Source of the DNA: Nocardiopsis sp. ATB16-24
GTDB taxonomy: Bacteria; Actinomycetota; Actinomycetes; Streptosporangiales; Streptosporangiaceae
Assembly (NCBI RefSeq): GCF_030271535.1
Contig: NZ_JASCXJ010000004.1
Location: 62,001 to 126,000 of the forward strand
DNA: 64,000 bases
Direction of reading: 5' to 3'
Below the pieces are notes generated by a model. It was not told where the DNA came from. It saw only the letters and a program-made list of their open reading frames with translations, and made no database searches. Numbering within the stretch: the stretch's first letter is position 1; every line of letters begins with the position of its first letter. Of the stretch, positions 48,404 through 55,452 are shown in pieces. The position numbers were made by a program, and so were the translations under genes.

Positions 48404-48535
48404 ATGACGACTCTGACCCTGACCGCCTACGTGCTCGTGTGGCCCGCCATCGTGGCGGCGGTGCTGTTCTTCATCGCACGCGGCTTCCTGAAGGAATGGC
48501 GTGAGGCCCGCCAGGAAGGCCGCCGGATCATCTGA
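48404..48535 (+). CDS. Small membrane subunit of the sodium:solute symporter
   Basis: A 43-residue protein MTTLTLTAYVLVWPAIVAAV..., one membrane helix (about residues 5-25) followed by FLKEWREARQEGRRII. The ATG at 48404 is behind GAAGGAGAG and 15 bp after the symporter stop. Small one-helix proteins of this pattern are known next to SSS symporters as a putative small transporter subunit. The gene is short enough to be missed by ordinary gene calling. Confidence 0.75.
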   Translation: MTTLTLTAYVLVWPAIVAAVLFFIARGFLKEWREARQEGRRII

Positions 48536-48576
48536 CGCCCGGTGGCACGGCGCGACGATGGGTGCGCGTCAACGGT

Positions 48577-48608
48577 GGGGGCGCCGCTGCCATGGCAGCG
48601 GCGCCCCC
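48577..48608. terminator. Perfect 32-bp palindrome after the symporter operon
   Basis: G+C-rich perfect palindrome 41 bp after the small-subunit stop; likely the operon terminator. Confidence 0.65.
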
Positions 48609-48973
48609 GCGCCTGTGAGGGAGTCTTGCCCGCCTCCCGGCCCGGCGACAGGCGTCCCGCCCGCCTGCGAGTCTGCCTCGGGTCGCCTGGAGACGGCCTT
48701 GGGCGCACGGTGCCGATCCCGCGTGCTCTCGGCATCGCCGGGGGAGGTTCGAGGTGGCGGTGACGCTCTTCGGGGGCCGGTCCCCCGGGAAGGAGGCGCG
48801 GGGGGACCGCACTGGAGGGAAGGTCCCTCATCGCCGTGCTCGTGGTTCCCTGCGCCGGTGTCTCCATGCGGGGGGCGCGAGGAGCACCTGATGAAGGGCC
48901 CTGGTGCGTCGGACCCCCTCCGCCCGTAGTGTTCCGGTGAGGACGGGCGGTCCGAGTGGTGCGCCGGATGCGA
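48609..48973. other. Intergenic region, no gene seen
   Basis: About 365 bp between the symporter terminator and the second tRNA-Pro promoter. Open frames here match nothing that I recognise. Confidence 0.4.
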
Positions 48974-48979
48974 TACAGT
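48974..48979 (+). promoter_or_regulatory. Possible -10 box of tRNA-Pro copy 2
   Basis: TACAGT in GGATGCGATACAGT, 41 bases before the tRNA, matching the context upstream of copy 1. Confidence 0.4.
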
Positions 48980-49020
48980 TTCACCTGTTGGTGGCGCTGC
49001 GAAGGCGTTCACGCGACACA

Positions 49021-49094
49021 CGGGACGTAGCGCAGTTTGGCAGCGCACTTGACTGGGGGTCAAGGGGTCGTGGGTTCAAATCCCGCCGTCCCGA
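49021..49094 (+). tRNA. tRNA-Pro (GGG), copy 2; integration site
   Basis: 74 nt identical to copy 1 at 38493-38566 (anticodon GGG). From base 33 of the tRNA onwards it is the left attachment site of an integrated element, so the element restores the 3' part of the gene and keeps it functional. Confidence 0.97.
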
Positions 49095-49112
49095 CAGAGC
49101 AGTAGCGGTTCA
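49053..49112 (+). repeat. attL, 60-bp direct repeat
   Basis: Covers the anticodon loop to the 3' end of tRNA-Pro plus 18 bases downstream. Identical base for base to 54599-54658; flanks differ immediately on both sides. Confidence 0.92.
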
Positions 49113-50378
49113 CGAAGGGGCTCGTCGTCAGACGGGCCCTTTTCTGCGTCCTCGGTGGGGTGCAGGTGGGGTTGAACCGGGGTCGGGTGTGCCGTCGGTC
49201 CACGTCGTGCGGGATGGCGTCCATCGCCCGTGCTCCGGAGCGAAGTACCGGCCTCAGTTGGTGGCGGTAGACGCGTTCGGTGGTGTCGGTGGCGTCATGG
49301 CCCACGAGGAGTGAGATCTCTTCGATGCTCACGCCGTGGTCCGACAGCAGCGACACGAGGGTGTGGCGCAGCTCGCGCGCTGTCCATTCGTTCTGGTCGA
49401 GTCCTGCCTTTCTCACGATGGTGCGCAGGTCCCGCAGGACGTTGTGGTGGTCCAGTGGTGTCCCGTGCCTGGTGCAGAACACCAGATCGTTGTCCTGCCA
49501 CAGTCCGGCCGCCGCGAGACGTTCTCGGGCCTGCATCGTCTTGTGGGCGGTGATCGCTTTGATGGCGATGCGGGGCAGTTCCAGGGAGCGCCGTGACCGT
49601 TGGGTCTTGGTGTCCCCGTCGCCTCGCACCGAGGTCCACACGTGGATCGTGGGGGCCCCGCCGTTGGTGTCGATCTGCTCCCACGTCAACGCCCGGATCT
49701 CCTCGGTTCGGGCTCCGGTGACGATGGAGAGCACCAGGTAGGCGTACCACCGCGTGCCTTCCGCCGCCTTGAGCACTGCCACGGCCTGTTCCAGTGTCAT
49801 GGACTTGGAGGGCCGTCCGGGTTTGTCGCTCTTGAGCCTGCCGCGCTGGTCCAGCCGTGCGAGTTCGGCGACGTTGCGGGCCACCATCTCTTGGACCTGT
49901 GCGTAGCGGATGGCGCGTTCCAGCAGGTTGAGCACCAGCCGCAGCGTCCGCGAGGACAGGTGCGGTTCGCGGCCCCGGAGCCAGGCGAGCACATCGACCA
50001 CCCGCAACTCAGCCAGAAGGTATCGGCCGAGGTAGGAGGTGATGTGCGTACGCGCGAACCGTGTGTAGTTATCGCGTGTGGTGGGTGCCAGGTCGGCGGT
50101 CTGGTCCCGCAGGAACTCCGCCACGCAGTCGACGACGGTGTAGCGGGCGGGGGAGTTGACGCCTGGTCCAGTGCTTCCAGGACCTGGGCGAGTTTGTCGT
50201 AGAGGGTGTACTTGTTCTTGCTGCTGATCTTCTTGACCTGACAGCGGCCGGTGTGCGGGTCCTGCCGGAGGCGGATCTCCGCGCGCCAGAGGTGGCGTGC
50301 CTTGTCGAGGTAGACCGACACGTCGGGTCGGTCGGCCAGGTCTGCCCTGGTGGGCTTGCGTGGTGTTCTGGGCACCAC
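49060..50378 (-). pseudogene. int: Tyrosine-type integrase, apparently frameshifted
   Basis: N-terminal arm-binding domain (YLDKARHLWRAEIRLRQDPHTGR, KYTLYDKLAQVLEALDQ) reads in the frame starting at 50378. The core-binding and catalytic domains read in a frame one base off, starting GVNSPARYTVVDCVAEFL. The switch falls at about 50158-50165. Catalytic elements are intact: TGARTEEIRALTW, ARELRHTLVSLLSDHG, LVGHDATDTTERVYRHQ with the Tyr; Arg instead of the first box-II His is common in this actinomycete group. The stop lies inside attL, so the last residues (SVGTAGFEP) are antisense tRNA. It may be a real lesion, a sequencing error or, less likely, recoding. Confidence 0.82.
49115..49143 (+). 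terminator. Element-borne hairpin behind tRNA-Pro copy 2
   Basis: Twelve-pair stem with two wobbles and a GTCA loop, followed by TTTTC, just past attL. It replaces the native tRNA terminator, now displaced to 54663. Confidence 0.65.
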
Positions 50379-50411
50379 TCCTCGTCTTCCCCGGGAACGG
50401 TCCCGTCCAGC

Positions 50412-50597
50412 CTAAGCCTGCGCCTGGTCCTCTACGAGGCGGTTGATGTAGGCCTCCAGGGCGGAGCGGGGGACGAGGCGTCGCCGGCCGACGCGGACGG
50501 AGGGGAGCTGTCCGGTGGCGATGAGCTTCTTGACGGTGGTGCCCAGGCTCAGCGCATGGGCGGTTTCCTGGACGGAGTACGCGACCTTGTGTTCCAC
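50412..50597 (-). CDS. xis: Excisionase / MerR-like helix-turn-helix protein
   Basis: A 61-residue protein: VAYSVQETAHALSLGTTVKKLI, then TGQLPSVRVGRRRLVPRSALEAYI, the winged helix-turn-helix of excisionase-family (HTH_17) proteins. GTG start with AAGGGA seven bases upstream. It lies 33 bp before the integrase start on the same strand, the usual xis-int order. It is expected to direct excision and perhaps regulate int. Confidence 0.85.
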   Translation of the reverse strand: MEHKVAYSVQETAHALSLGTTVKKLIATGQLPSVRVGRRRLVPRSALEAYINRLVEDQAQA

Positions 50598-50691
50598 ACC
50601 GGGGTCCCTTCTCGCGGGTGGGTTTCACCTTCTGGTCGCGATTGGGGGGCCTGATCGGGTTCAGGTGGGGGGCGGGAGGCGTGCGTACGCA

Positions 50692-50728
50692 CTGCGGGCC
50701 CTGCCGCTAGAAGCGGCAGGGCCCGCAG
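50692..50728. terminator. Very stable 17-bp-stem hairpin
   Basis: Perfect 17-base arms around AGA, in the gap between the DUF397 gene and xis. It probably insulates the regulatory pair from the int-xis unit. Confidence 0.65.
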
Positions 50729-50791
50729 AAGAACGGAGATTCGTGGCGCTTATGCCACTGGCGGGGGTGGTGTGTGGGGGAGGAGGCGGCT

Positions 50792-50980
50792 CTATGCGGC
50801 CGGACCCTTGACGGCCGTGAGGAGTGCTCCCCACTCCAGCCGCGATGCTTCGACATGGCCGAGGGAACGGTTCTGGGTGTCTCGGATGGCGGCACCGTCA
50901 GAGGTTCGCTTGGCCTCTACACAGTGACCGCCGTTTCCTCCGCTGTAGGAAGACTTACGCCATTCCTTGGTGAGTTCCAT
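50792..50980 (-). CDS. DUF397 domain protein
   Basis: A 62-residue protein KEWRKSSYSGGNGGHCVEAKR... with DTQNRSLGHVEASRLEWGALL, the complete DUF397 pattern. The ATG at 50980 is behind GGAAGGAG and the gene overlaps the end of the XRE regulator by 26 bases. DUF397 proteins typically pair with XRE-DUF5753 regulators in actinomycetes (WhiJ-like systems) and act as their small antagonists or partners; that role here is inference. Confidence 0.87.
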   Translation of the reverse strand: MELTKEWRKSSYSGGNGGHCVEAKRTSDGAAIRDTQNRSLGHVEASRLEWGALLTAVKGPAA

Positions 50981-51788
50981 CGCGGAACTCCTTCCTAATC
51001 GTGCGTAGACGCTCCAAGGAGACCTCTGGCGACCAGGCTACTCCGAGTAGTTCACCGAAAAGCTCGTGAGCCTCCTCGACCTCCGGGCCGTGGTACATGC
51101 TGCCTGATAGGGCGTTCTCCAGGTACAGGGCGTCCGGCTGGCCGTCGAAGGACATCAGGACCAGCATGCCGGTGTGGCCGGGGTGGAAGCCGGTCTTCAA
51201 GGGAACGATCTGCAACCCCAGCCTATGGGATTCCACCAGTTCGATCAGTTTGTTGAGCTGCTCCACCATGACTTCCACCCCTCCGGTAGGAGCCAGCAGG
51301 ACGGCTTCATTGACGATGCTGTGGACCCTGGGCGGATCCGGCCTGTCCCAGATTCGCTGGCGTCGCATCCGTCCTTCGACGATCTCTTCTACCGCCTCGG
51401 GTGGAGCGAAGCGGTTGGAGGCCCTGGCCAGGGACCGTGCGTAGGCCCTGGTCTGGAGCAACCCGGAGATGACCAGGGGGTGGAACTCACGGATGTGCGT
51501 CGCTGCCGGTTCGGCTTTCACCAACTCGGAGAGGAAGCTGGGATAGGACTCCCGGTTGCTGAGCTTCACCCACAGCTCTACGAGCTTTCCGTCCGCGCCG
51601 AGGAAGTCATCGATGAGGTTGACCTTGTCTCGGCTGGGCCAGTGGGTTCCGCTCTCGAAACCGCTGATCAGCGTGCCTGTCGCTTGGATCCTGGAAGCCA
51701 CTTGAGCCTGTGTCCTGCTGGCTGAGGTCCGATACTTTTTCAGCTCCGTTCCCCACTTCTTGGCGTGCGGCTTCACCTTCTTCTTCAC
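50955..51788 (-). CDS. XRE-family regulator with DUF5753 domain
   Basis: 277 residues from a GTG at 51788 (AAGGGTGG seven bases upstream); an in-frame GTG at 51830 would add 14. The N-terminal helix-turn-helix is RTQAQVASRIQATGTLISGFESG. DUF5753 occupies the remainder, with HPLVISGLLQTRAYARSL, EGRMRRQRI and GHTGMLVLMSFDGQPDALYLENALSG. It is a WhiJ-type regulator paired with DUF397, probably binding the divergent promoter region to its right and controlling the element's genes. Confidence 0.87.
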   Translation of the reverse strand: MKKKVKPHAKKWGTELKKYRTSASRTQAQVASRIQATGTLISGFESGTHWPSRDKVNLIDDFLGADGKLVELWVKLSNRESYPSFLSELVKAEPAATHIREFHPLVISGLLQTRAYARSLARASNRFAPPEAVEEIVEGRMRRQRIWDRPDPPRVHSIVNEAVLLAPTGGVEVMVEQLNKLIELVESHRLGLQIVPLKTGFHPGHTGMLVLMSFDGQPDALYLENALSGSMYHGPEVEEAHELFGELLGVAWSPEVSLERLRTIRKEFRDGTHQGMA

Positions 51789-51879
51789 CGATAGACCACC
51801 CTTCACAACCTCGCCATAACCTCTTTGCACACAGATCTATCAGTGTTGGGAGGCTTGGTGACATCACTTCCCAGATAGA

Positions 51880-51939
51880 AATGGGTTCCTCAAGCTGGGA
51901 TCACCGGAGAACTTAACCCACGACACCTGAATGGGTTCC
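51880..51939. promoter_or_regulatory. Candidate operator region between the XRE gene and the divergent small genes
   Basis: AATGGGTTCC occurs at 51880-51889 and 51930-51939, 50 bp apart, and an inverted AACCCA (51915-51920) faces the second copy. Repeats of this kind in a divergent intergenic region suggest binding sites for the XRE regulator. Confidence 0.4.
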
Positions 51940-51963
51940 GGGATAACCAGGGAGGAACCACTC

Positions 51964-52260
51964 ATGTCGGAAACGAGGGAAGCAGCCAAGCGGTTGTGCC
52001 ACTGGGCTGATGAGAGCGGCCTGAAGGCGCTGCCGCACCCCGGCCAGGTGGTCGAGTTGAAGAAGGGGAAGCAGAGTCAGCACGTCCGCCTGTCCAGGGC
52101 GGAGGGCGGTTGGTTCTGGTTCTGGCTCTGGGAGCCGTTCCGTACCGAGCAGGACGTGTGGGAGACGGAGAAGGGTCTGCCCATGGGGCAGGAGCGGGAC
52201 ATGGTGCGCCGGGTACTGGCGGTGCTGGAGATCGCCGAGGCGGGGGAGAAGGTGACATGA
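51964..52260 (+). CDS. Hypothetical protein, element-encoded
   Basis: A 98-residue protein, SETREAAKRLCHWADESGLKAL, with an aromatic-rich stretch (GGWFWFWLWEPF) in the middle that is more likely a beta-sheet core than a membrane helix. The ATG at 51964 follows GGGAGG. The stop overlaps the next start in ATGA, so the two are co-translated. I do not recognise the family; position suggests control by the divergent XRE regulator. Confidence 0.7.
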   Translation: MSETREAAKRLCHWADESGLKALPHPGQVVELKKGKQSQHVRLSRAEGGWFWFWLWEPFRTEQDVWETEKGLPMGQERDMVRRVLAVLEIAEAGEKVT

Positions 52261-52508
52261 GCTCACATGAGTTCCCTCGCTACCTCGCGGAGGTCCCGCC
52301 CGAGGTCGCCGACACCCTCGCAGAAACCGAAGGGGTTGAGCGAGTCACCTACCGACAGGTCCTGTGCTCGGCGGTCGGCCTGCTCAACCTCAAGAAGCGT
52401 GGCACGCTCTTCTTCGCCAACGGCGGCGCAGTCCTCATCCGCCCCGGCCAGAAGATGATCACCTTCTCCGAGCTGCGGAGGGACGATCTTCCCAAGCGCT
52501 ACCTCTGA
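52257..52508 (+). CDS. Hypothetical protein, element-encoded
   Basis: An 83-residue protein with no membrane segment or recognisable motif: SSHEFPRYLAEVPPEVADTL, ending ITFSELRRDDLPKRYL. Translationally coupled (ATGA) to the preceding gene and followed by a good terminator, so the two form a two-gene operon. Confidence 0.7.
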   Translation: MSSHEFPRYLAEVPPEVADTLAETEGVERVTYRQVLCSAVGLLNLKKRGTLFFANGGAVLIRPGQKMITFSELRRDDLPKRYL

Positions 52509-52529
52509 CCTCGCACGGCTCGGATGCCC

Positions 52530-52563
52530 AGCCCCTCCCACCGGTTCCCCGCTGGGAGGGGCT
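52530..52563 (+). terminator. Terminator of the two-gene operon
   Basis: Perfect 11-base stem (52530-52540 and 52553-52563) followed by TCCCTT, 22 bp after the stop. Confidence 0.7.
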
Positions 52564-52617
52564 TCCCTTGTGGGCACTCGCCGTTTTCCCTCATAAGCGA
52601 CTATGAGGTGATGCCGA

Positions 52618-53127
52618 GTGAATTCTTTTTCGAAGGAATGCCCAGGCGTTCCTGCGCGGGATCGTGTGTTGTTCTGGCACCGGGGCGCCTGGGCGCACAC
52701 CAAGGTCGAGAAGGCACGTGCGGTGATGCGTGCTCGGGGAGAAGCCGCTGAAGCCCTGGCCCACCAGGGTGATGAGGAGGAACCGGCCTGGTTGGACTGG
52801 GTCGATGAGGGCGAACTCCAGATCATGGAGGCTCGCGCGTACACCGAGCTTCACCGGCCTTTGCGTGCGGTTCCGCTGCTCAACGACGTGCTGTCCCAGT
52901 ACGACACCGCTCATGGTCGGGAACTGGCGTTGTATCTGGCTTGGCTCGCGGTTGCGTACGCGGACGCCAACGAGCCCGAAGCGGCAGCCGAGGTTGCCTG
53001 TCGCATGCTGGAGATCGCCAATGGTCTGGGCAGCGAGCGCACCAACGAACGCGCTCGCGTCGTCAGAAGGGCTCTGGATCGGTTCCGCAACATTCCCGAA
53101 GTGCGCGATGTCCTGGGTGCGGCGTAA
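52618..53127 (+). pseudogene. C-terminal TPR fragment of a transcriptional regulator
   Basis: About 169 codons: RVLFWHRGAWAHTKVEKARAV, AWLDWVDEGELQIMEARAYTEL, PLRAVPLLNDVL, ALYLAWLAVAYADANEPEAAAEVACRML. These are TPR-like helical repeats forming the C-terminus of XRE-type actinomycete regulators normally about 400 residues long. The N-terminal DNA-binding half is absent, and the GTG at 52618 has no clear ribosome binding site. It is probably a decayed gene; expression as a free TPR protein cannot be excluded. Confidence 0.6.
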
Positions 53128-53347
53128 TCACTCTCATTCGCAGATCTGTGCGGATCCAGTAGCTGAGTTGGTCCGTGGGTCTGTCGCGCGGTGCAGCAGC
53201 CGGGTAGCCCGTATGACGGGTGCACCCTTGTGGATGCGTTTCCCCTGATCAAAGCATGCTGCATCCCGGTCAATGGGTTGCCCGACATGCGTCAACTCTA
53301 AAACTCTTGCTGTCGAAACTTCTCCGGGGCATTCGTTGATGCTTCGT

Positions 53348-54382
53348 CTATCCTAATTGGGTGGATACATAGTAAAAAATAGCCAGCCCTATGCATATTC
53401 CGAAGATGATCCCTCGGAGGAAGTATGTCCAGCGCCCTTTGTCCCTGATGATGATCTCGGAATCTAAATTGTTGATGGAGTCAACTGTTCGTTCGATCGC
53501 CTCGGCGGTCTCGAATATCCCCTGCTCTGCCGCTTCCCAGGGGCGTTCGTGGAGTGTGCTACGTAGGACATGGTTAATTTTTTCCGTCGACTTATCTATT
53601 TCGACATTCATTGATTGAAGGCTTGAGATTGCTGAGACGTAGTGCTCGAGGTCTTCGGCGGCTTTGGAGAGTTCGGGTGTTGTGTCTTGCAGGTGTCCTA
53701 GGTGGTGGGCTGCCTCGCGCAATGAGACGGTGGTTTCTTCGAGATGGGTGAGTCTGCGGGTCGAGTCGGCGAGGGATTCTACTGCGTCTATGTCGATGTA
53801 AGGTCGGCTGAAGTTTTCTTTGGCGAGTTTCTTGAGTATTGCCGCGGACTCTTCGCTGATCTCTGATAATTCTCCAATTGCATGCATTATTTCTTCTTTG
53901 CTCTGCGTGACTGCTGAAGACATCATTTCTTGGAGCTTGTTTGGTGTGAGGTTTTCAAGCCCTGATAGTTGCTCGAATAGCTCCCCTTCTCGATTTTTCT
54001 TCCACTGAAGCAGGAGCTTGGTTGGGTATTTATTTGGATTATTGTCTATGACCGTATGGTGGGGGTTGCAGAGTAGGATGAGGTTTGCGAAGGATTTTCT
54101 TTCATCGTTCCCCATTTTTGGGTCGAAGCGAGGGCCGTCGGGGCTGTGTGCGCGTATGTGTGCAATTTCGACGTCTGCAATCGGCTCTCCGTCAATTTCT
54201 CGGATTACTGGGCGGGGGCAAGAAGGCTCGTAGCAGCGTCCTCTGCTGAGCAGGAAAAGAGCCTTGCTGACACCGGATGCATAGTTGCGCGCCTTCTGAT
54301 TCTGTGTGCGCTTGTTTGCTTGGCCTGACCCTTGGGGGCGGGGCCCCGTGGCGGATTTCGGTGAAGAGGGGGTGTTCACCAT
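53348..54382 (-). CDS. Membrane-anchored HNH nuclease-like protein with coiled coil
   Basis: 344 residues. The N-terminal HNH domain has zinc-type Cys50, Cys55, Cys105 and His108, and catalytic-type His75 (VEIAHIRAHSPDGPRFDP), Asn100 and His109 (FANLILLCNPHHTVIDN). Residues about 125-310 are a long heptad-like helical region. The last 25 residues form one membrane helix (YFLRGIIFGICIGLAIFYY). Codon use is markedly AT-rich: 53881-53940 is 25/60 G+C. The same HNH variant occurs in known anti-phage effectors, so a defence role is plausible but inferred. The ATG at 54382 is preferred over 54442. No partner gene adjoins it. Confidence 0.75.
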   Translation of the reverse strand: MVNTPSSPKSATGPRPQGSGQANKRTQNQKARNYASGVSKALFLLSRGRCYEPSCPRPVIREIDGEPIADVEIAHIRAHSPDGPRFDPKMGNDERKSFANLILLCNPHHTVIDNNPNKYPTKLLLQWKKNREGELFEQLSGLENLTPNKLQEMMSSAVTQSKEEIMHAIGELSEISEESAAILKKLAKENFSRPYIDIDAVESLADSTRRLTHLEETTVSLREAAHHLGHLQDTTPELSKAAEDLEHYVSAISSLQSMNVEIDKSTEKINHVLRSTLHERPWEAAEQGIFETAEAIERTVDSINNLDSEIIIRDKGRWTYFLRGIIFGICIGLAIFYYVSTQLG

Positions 54383-54471
54383 GGCGCATCTCTCTGTAGC
54401 GGAGGGTTGGTGTGACAACACGGTAGCTCTGGGTGCTGACAATCTGGGTGGGGTGGAGGTGGGGTTGGGGG

Positions 54472-54493
54472 AGGGGCGCCCGTGGGCGCCCCT
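54472..54493. terminator. Hairpin upstream of the HNH gene
   Basis: Ten-base arms around a two-base centre, in the stretch between the HNH gene start and attR. Confidence 0.4.
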
Positions 54494-54572
54494 CGGTGAC
54501 CGGTCCCGTTGCTTGCTGGCCGGGGCGGGTGACCCTGGCCTGCGGGTTCGTGTTGTGGGATGACCGTCCGCG

Positions 54573-54596
54573 ACCCCCGGCGACTACGCCGGGGGT
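54573..54596. repeat. Hairpin abutting attR
   Basis: Perfect 10-base arms with an ACTA loop, ending two bases before attR. It may be part of the attP arm structure or a transcription stop facing the chromosome. Confidence 0.45.
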
Positions 54597-54598
54597 GC

Positions 54599-54658
54599 CT
54601 GGGGGTCAAGGGGTCGTGGGTTCAAATCCCGCCGTCCCGACAGAGCAGTAGCGGTTCA
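54599..54658 (+). repeat. attR, 60-bp direct repeat (3' half-tRNA)
   Basis: Identical to 49053-49112. Upstream sequence cannot form the 5' half of a tRNA, so this is not a tRNA gene but the chromosome's original 3' end displaced by insertion. Confidence 0.92.
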
Positions 54659-54662
54659 GAGA

Positions 54663-54692
54663 GAGGTTCGCCGGTCGGCGAGCCTCTTTCTT
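54663..54692 (+). terminator. Displaced native tRNA-Pro terminator
   Basis: Ten-pair stem followed by TTTCTT, nearly the same as behind tRNA-Pro copy 1 (38589-38618). It marks the pre-insertion 3' flank of the tRNA. Confidence 0.75.
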
Positions 54693-55212
54693 CGTCTCCG
54701 GTGGAGGACGATCGGGACGGTGAGGCCGTTGAGCCGTCCTCCCACGGCGCACGAGAAGCGAACCGCTCCTCTTGACGGTCGTGTGTCGACTCGCTTCCGG
54801 ATTCCGCGGGTGGGGTCCGATGTCTTCGGTTCCGCTGACCGGTATTCCGGAAAGCAGCCTCGGGAGCCTCGTGGGGGCATCGGGTGCGCACAGGGCCCGC
54901 CCGGTTGTGCACCGCCACGTGTCTCCTCGCTCGTGCGATCGCACACCATCCTCTCCGGTCGGCCGCTTCGTCGGGGGTGCGCGGCGCCGCCCCGCGCCGT
55001 GTCGGTGCGAAAGCCACCGGGTGGAACGCATCGGTTCTCGGCGTCCGAGGAGTCCCCGAGAGAACGAGCGCCGAGGAAGAGGACGTCTTCGTAGCTTTTC
55101 GGCACCCACCGATGGGGGTGTTTCAGGACACTCGCCCTGGTCGCGGGGTGCGGACTCTGGTAAGGTGACCTGCGATCATCACGCGTCGTGTGGAGGGAGA
55201 GGGGTAGTGACC
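54693..55212. other. Region between attR and the Mrp leader, no supported gene
   Basis: Several open frames exist on both strands, but none has a credible start, codon pattern or recognisable product. Confidence 0.4.
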
Positions 55213-55452
55213 ATGTCCTCACCGCTTCCCTCGACCGCGACGCCTCCGGCGCAACGCCGTTTCTCTGTTCTCCAGGGCCGCCCGCTCTTCCGCGGCCGGC
55301 AGTCTCTCACCGCCATCGGTCGATCGCGCTTCGAGGAACGTCACAGGATCCTGGTGCGCAATCCCCTCCCTCTGGGCACCAACGGTTACTCCACCTCGTG
55401 GGGTACCAACGCCCATGGTGAACTCAGCGCCTGCCCCCCTGGGCGTCGCTGA
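55213..55452 (+). CDS. Possible small Arg-rich protein upstream of mrp
   Basis: A 79-codon frame MSSPLPSTATPPAQRRFSVL... with GTNGYSTSWGTNAHGEL, behind GGAGAGGGG. No family recognised. The ribosome binding site and reasonable codon use favour it, but an overlapping frame (55415-55630) is equally open and the stretch could instead be an mrp leader. Confidence 0.35.
   Translation: MSSPLPSTATPPAQRRFSVLQGRPLFRGRQSLTAIGRSRFEERHRILVRNPLPLGTNGYSTSWGTNAHGELSACPPGRR

Larger units (their letters stand above)
49053..54658. mobile_element. Integrative element in tRNA-Pro(GGG)
   Basis: Bounded by identical 60-bp direct repeats (49053-49112 and 54599-54658). The left copy completes the tRNA; the right one is a 3' half-tRNA without a 5' half. 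One repeat plus intervening DNA is about 5.5 kb. It carries integrase and excisionase genes at the left end pointing towards the tRNA, a DUF397/XRE regulatory pair, two small unknown genes, a truncated regulator and an HNH membrane protein. No replication, conjugation or phage structural gene is visible, so it is probably a satellite or defective island. Confidence 0.88.

Noticed and set aside
50150..50175. Programmed -1 frameshifting in the integrase
   Set aside because: No slippery heptamer or downstream pseudoknot could be recognised; a lesion or read error is simpler.
50379..50628. N-terminal extension of the integrase frame to 50628
   Set aside because: It reads across xis in another frame with no homology; the real N-terminus is in the frame from 50378.
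54599..54640. A third tRNA-Pro gene
   Set aside because: Only the 3' half is present; upstream bases cannot form the acceptor or D-stem. It is attR.
54622..55017. Minus-strand frame ending CRDGGI, similar to one at 38548-39210
   Set aside because: The similarity is caused by the shared tRNA 3' flank and terminator read in antisense, not by a protein family.
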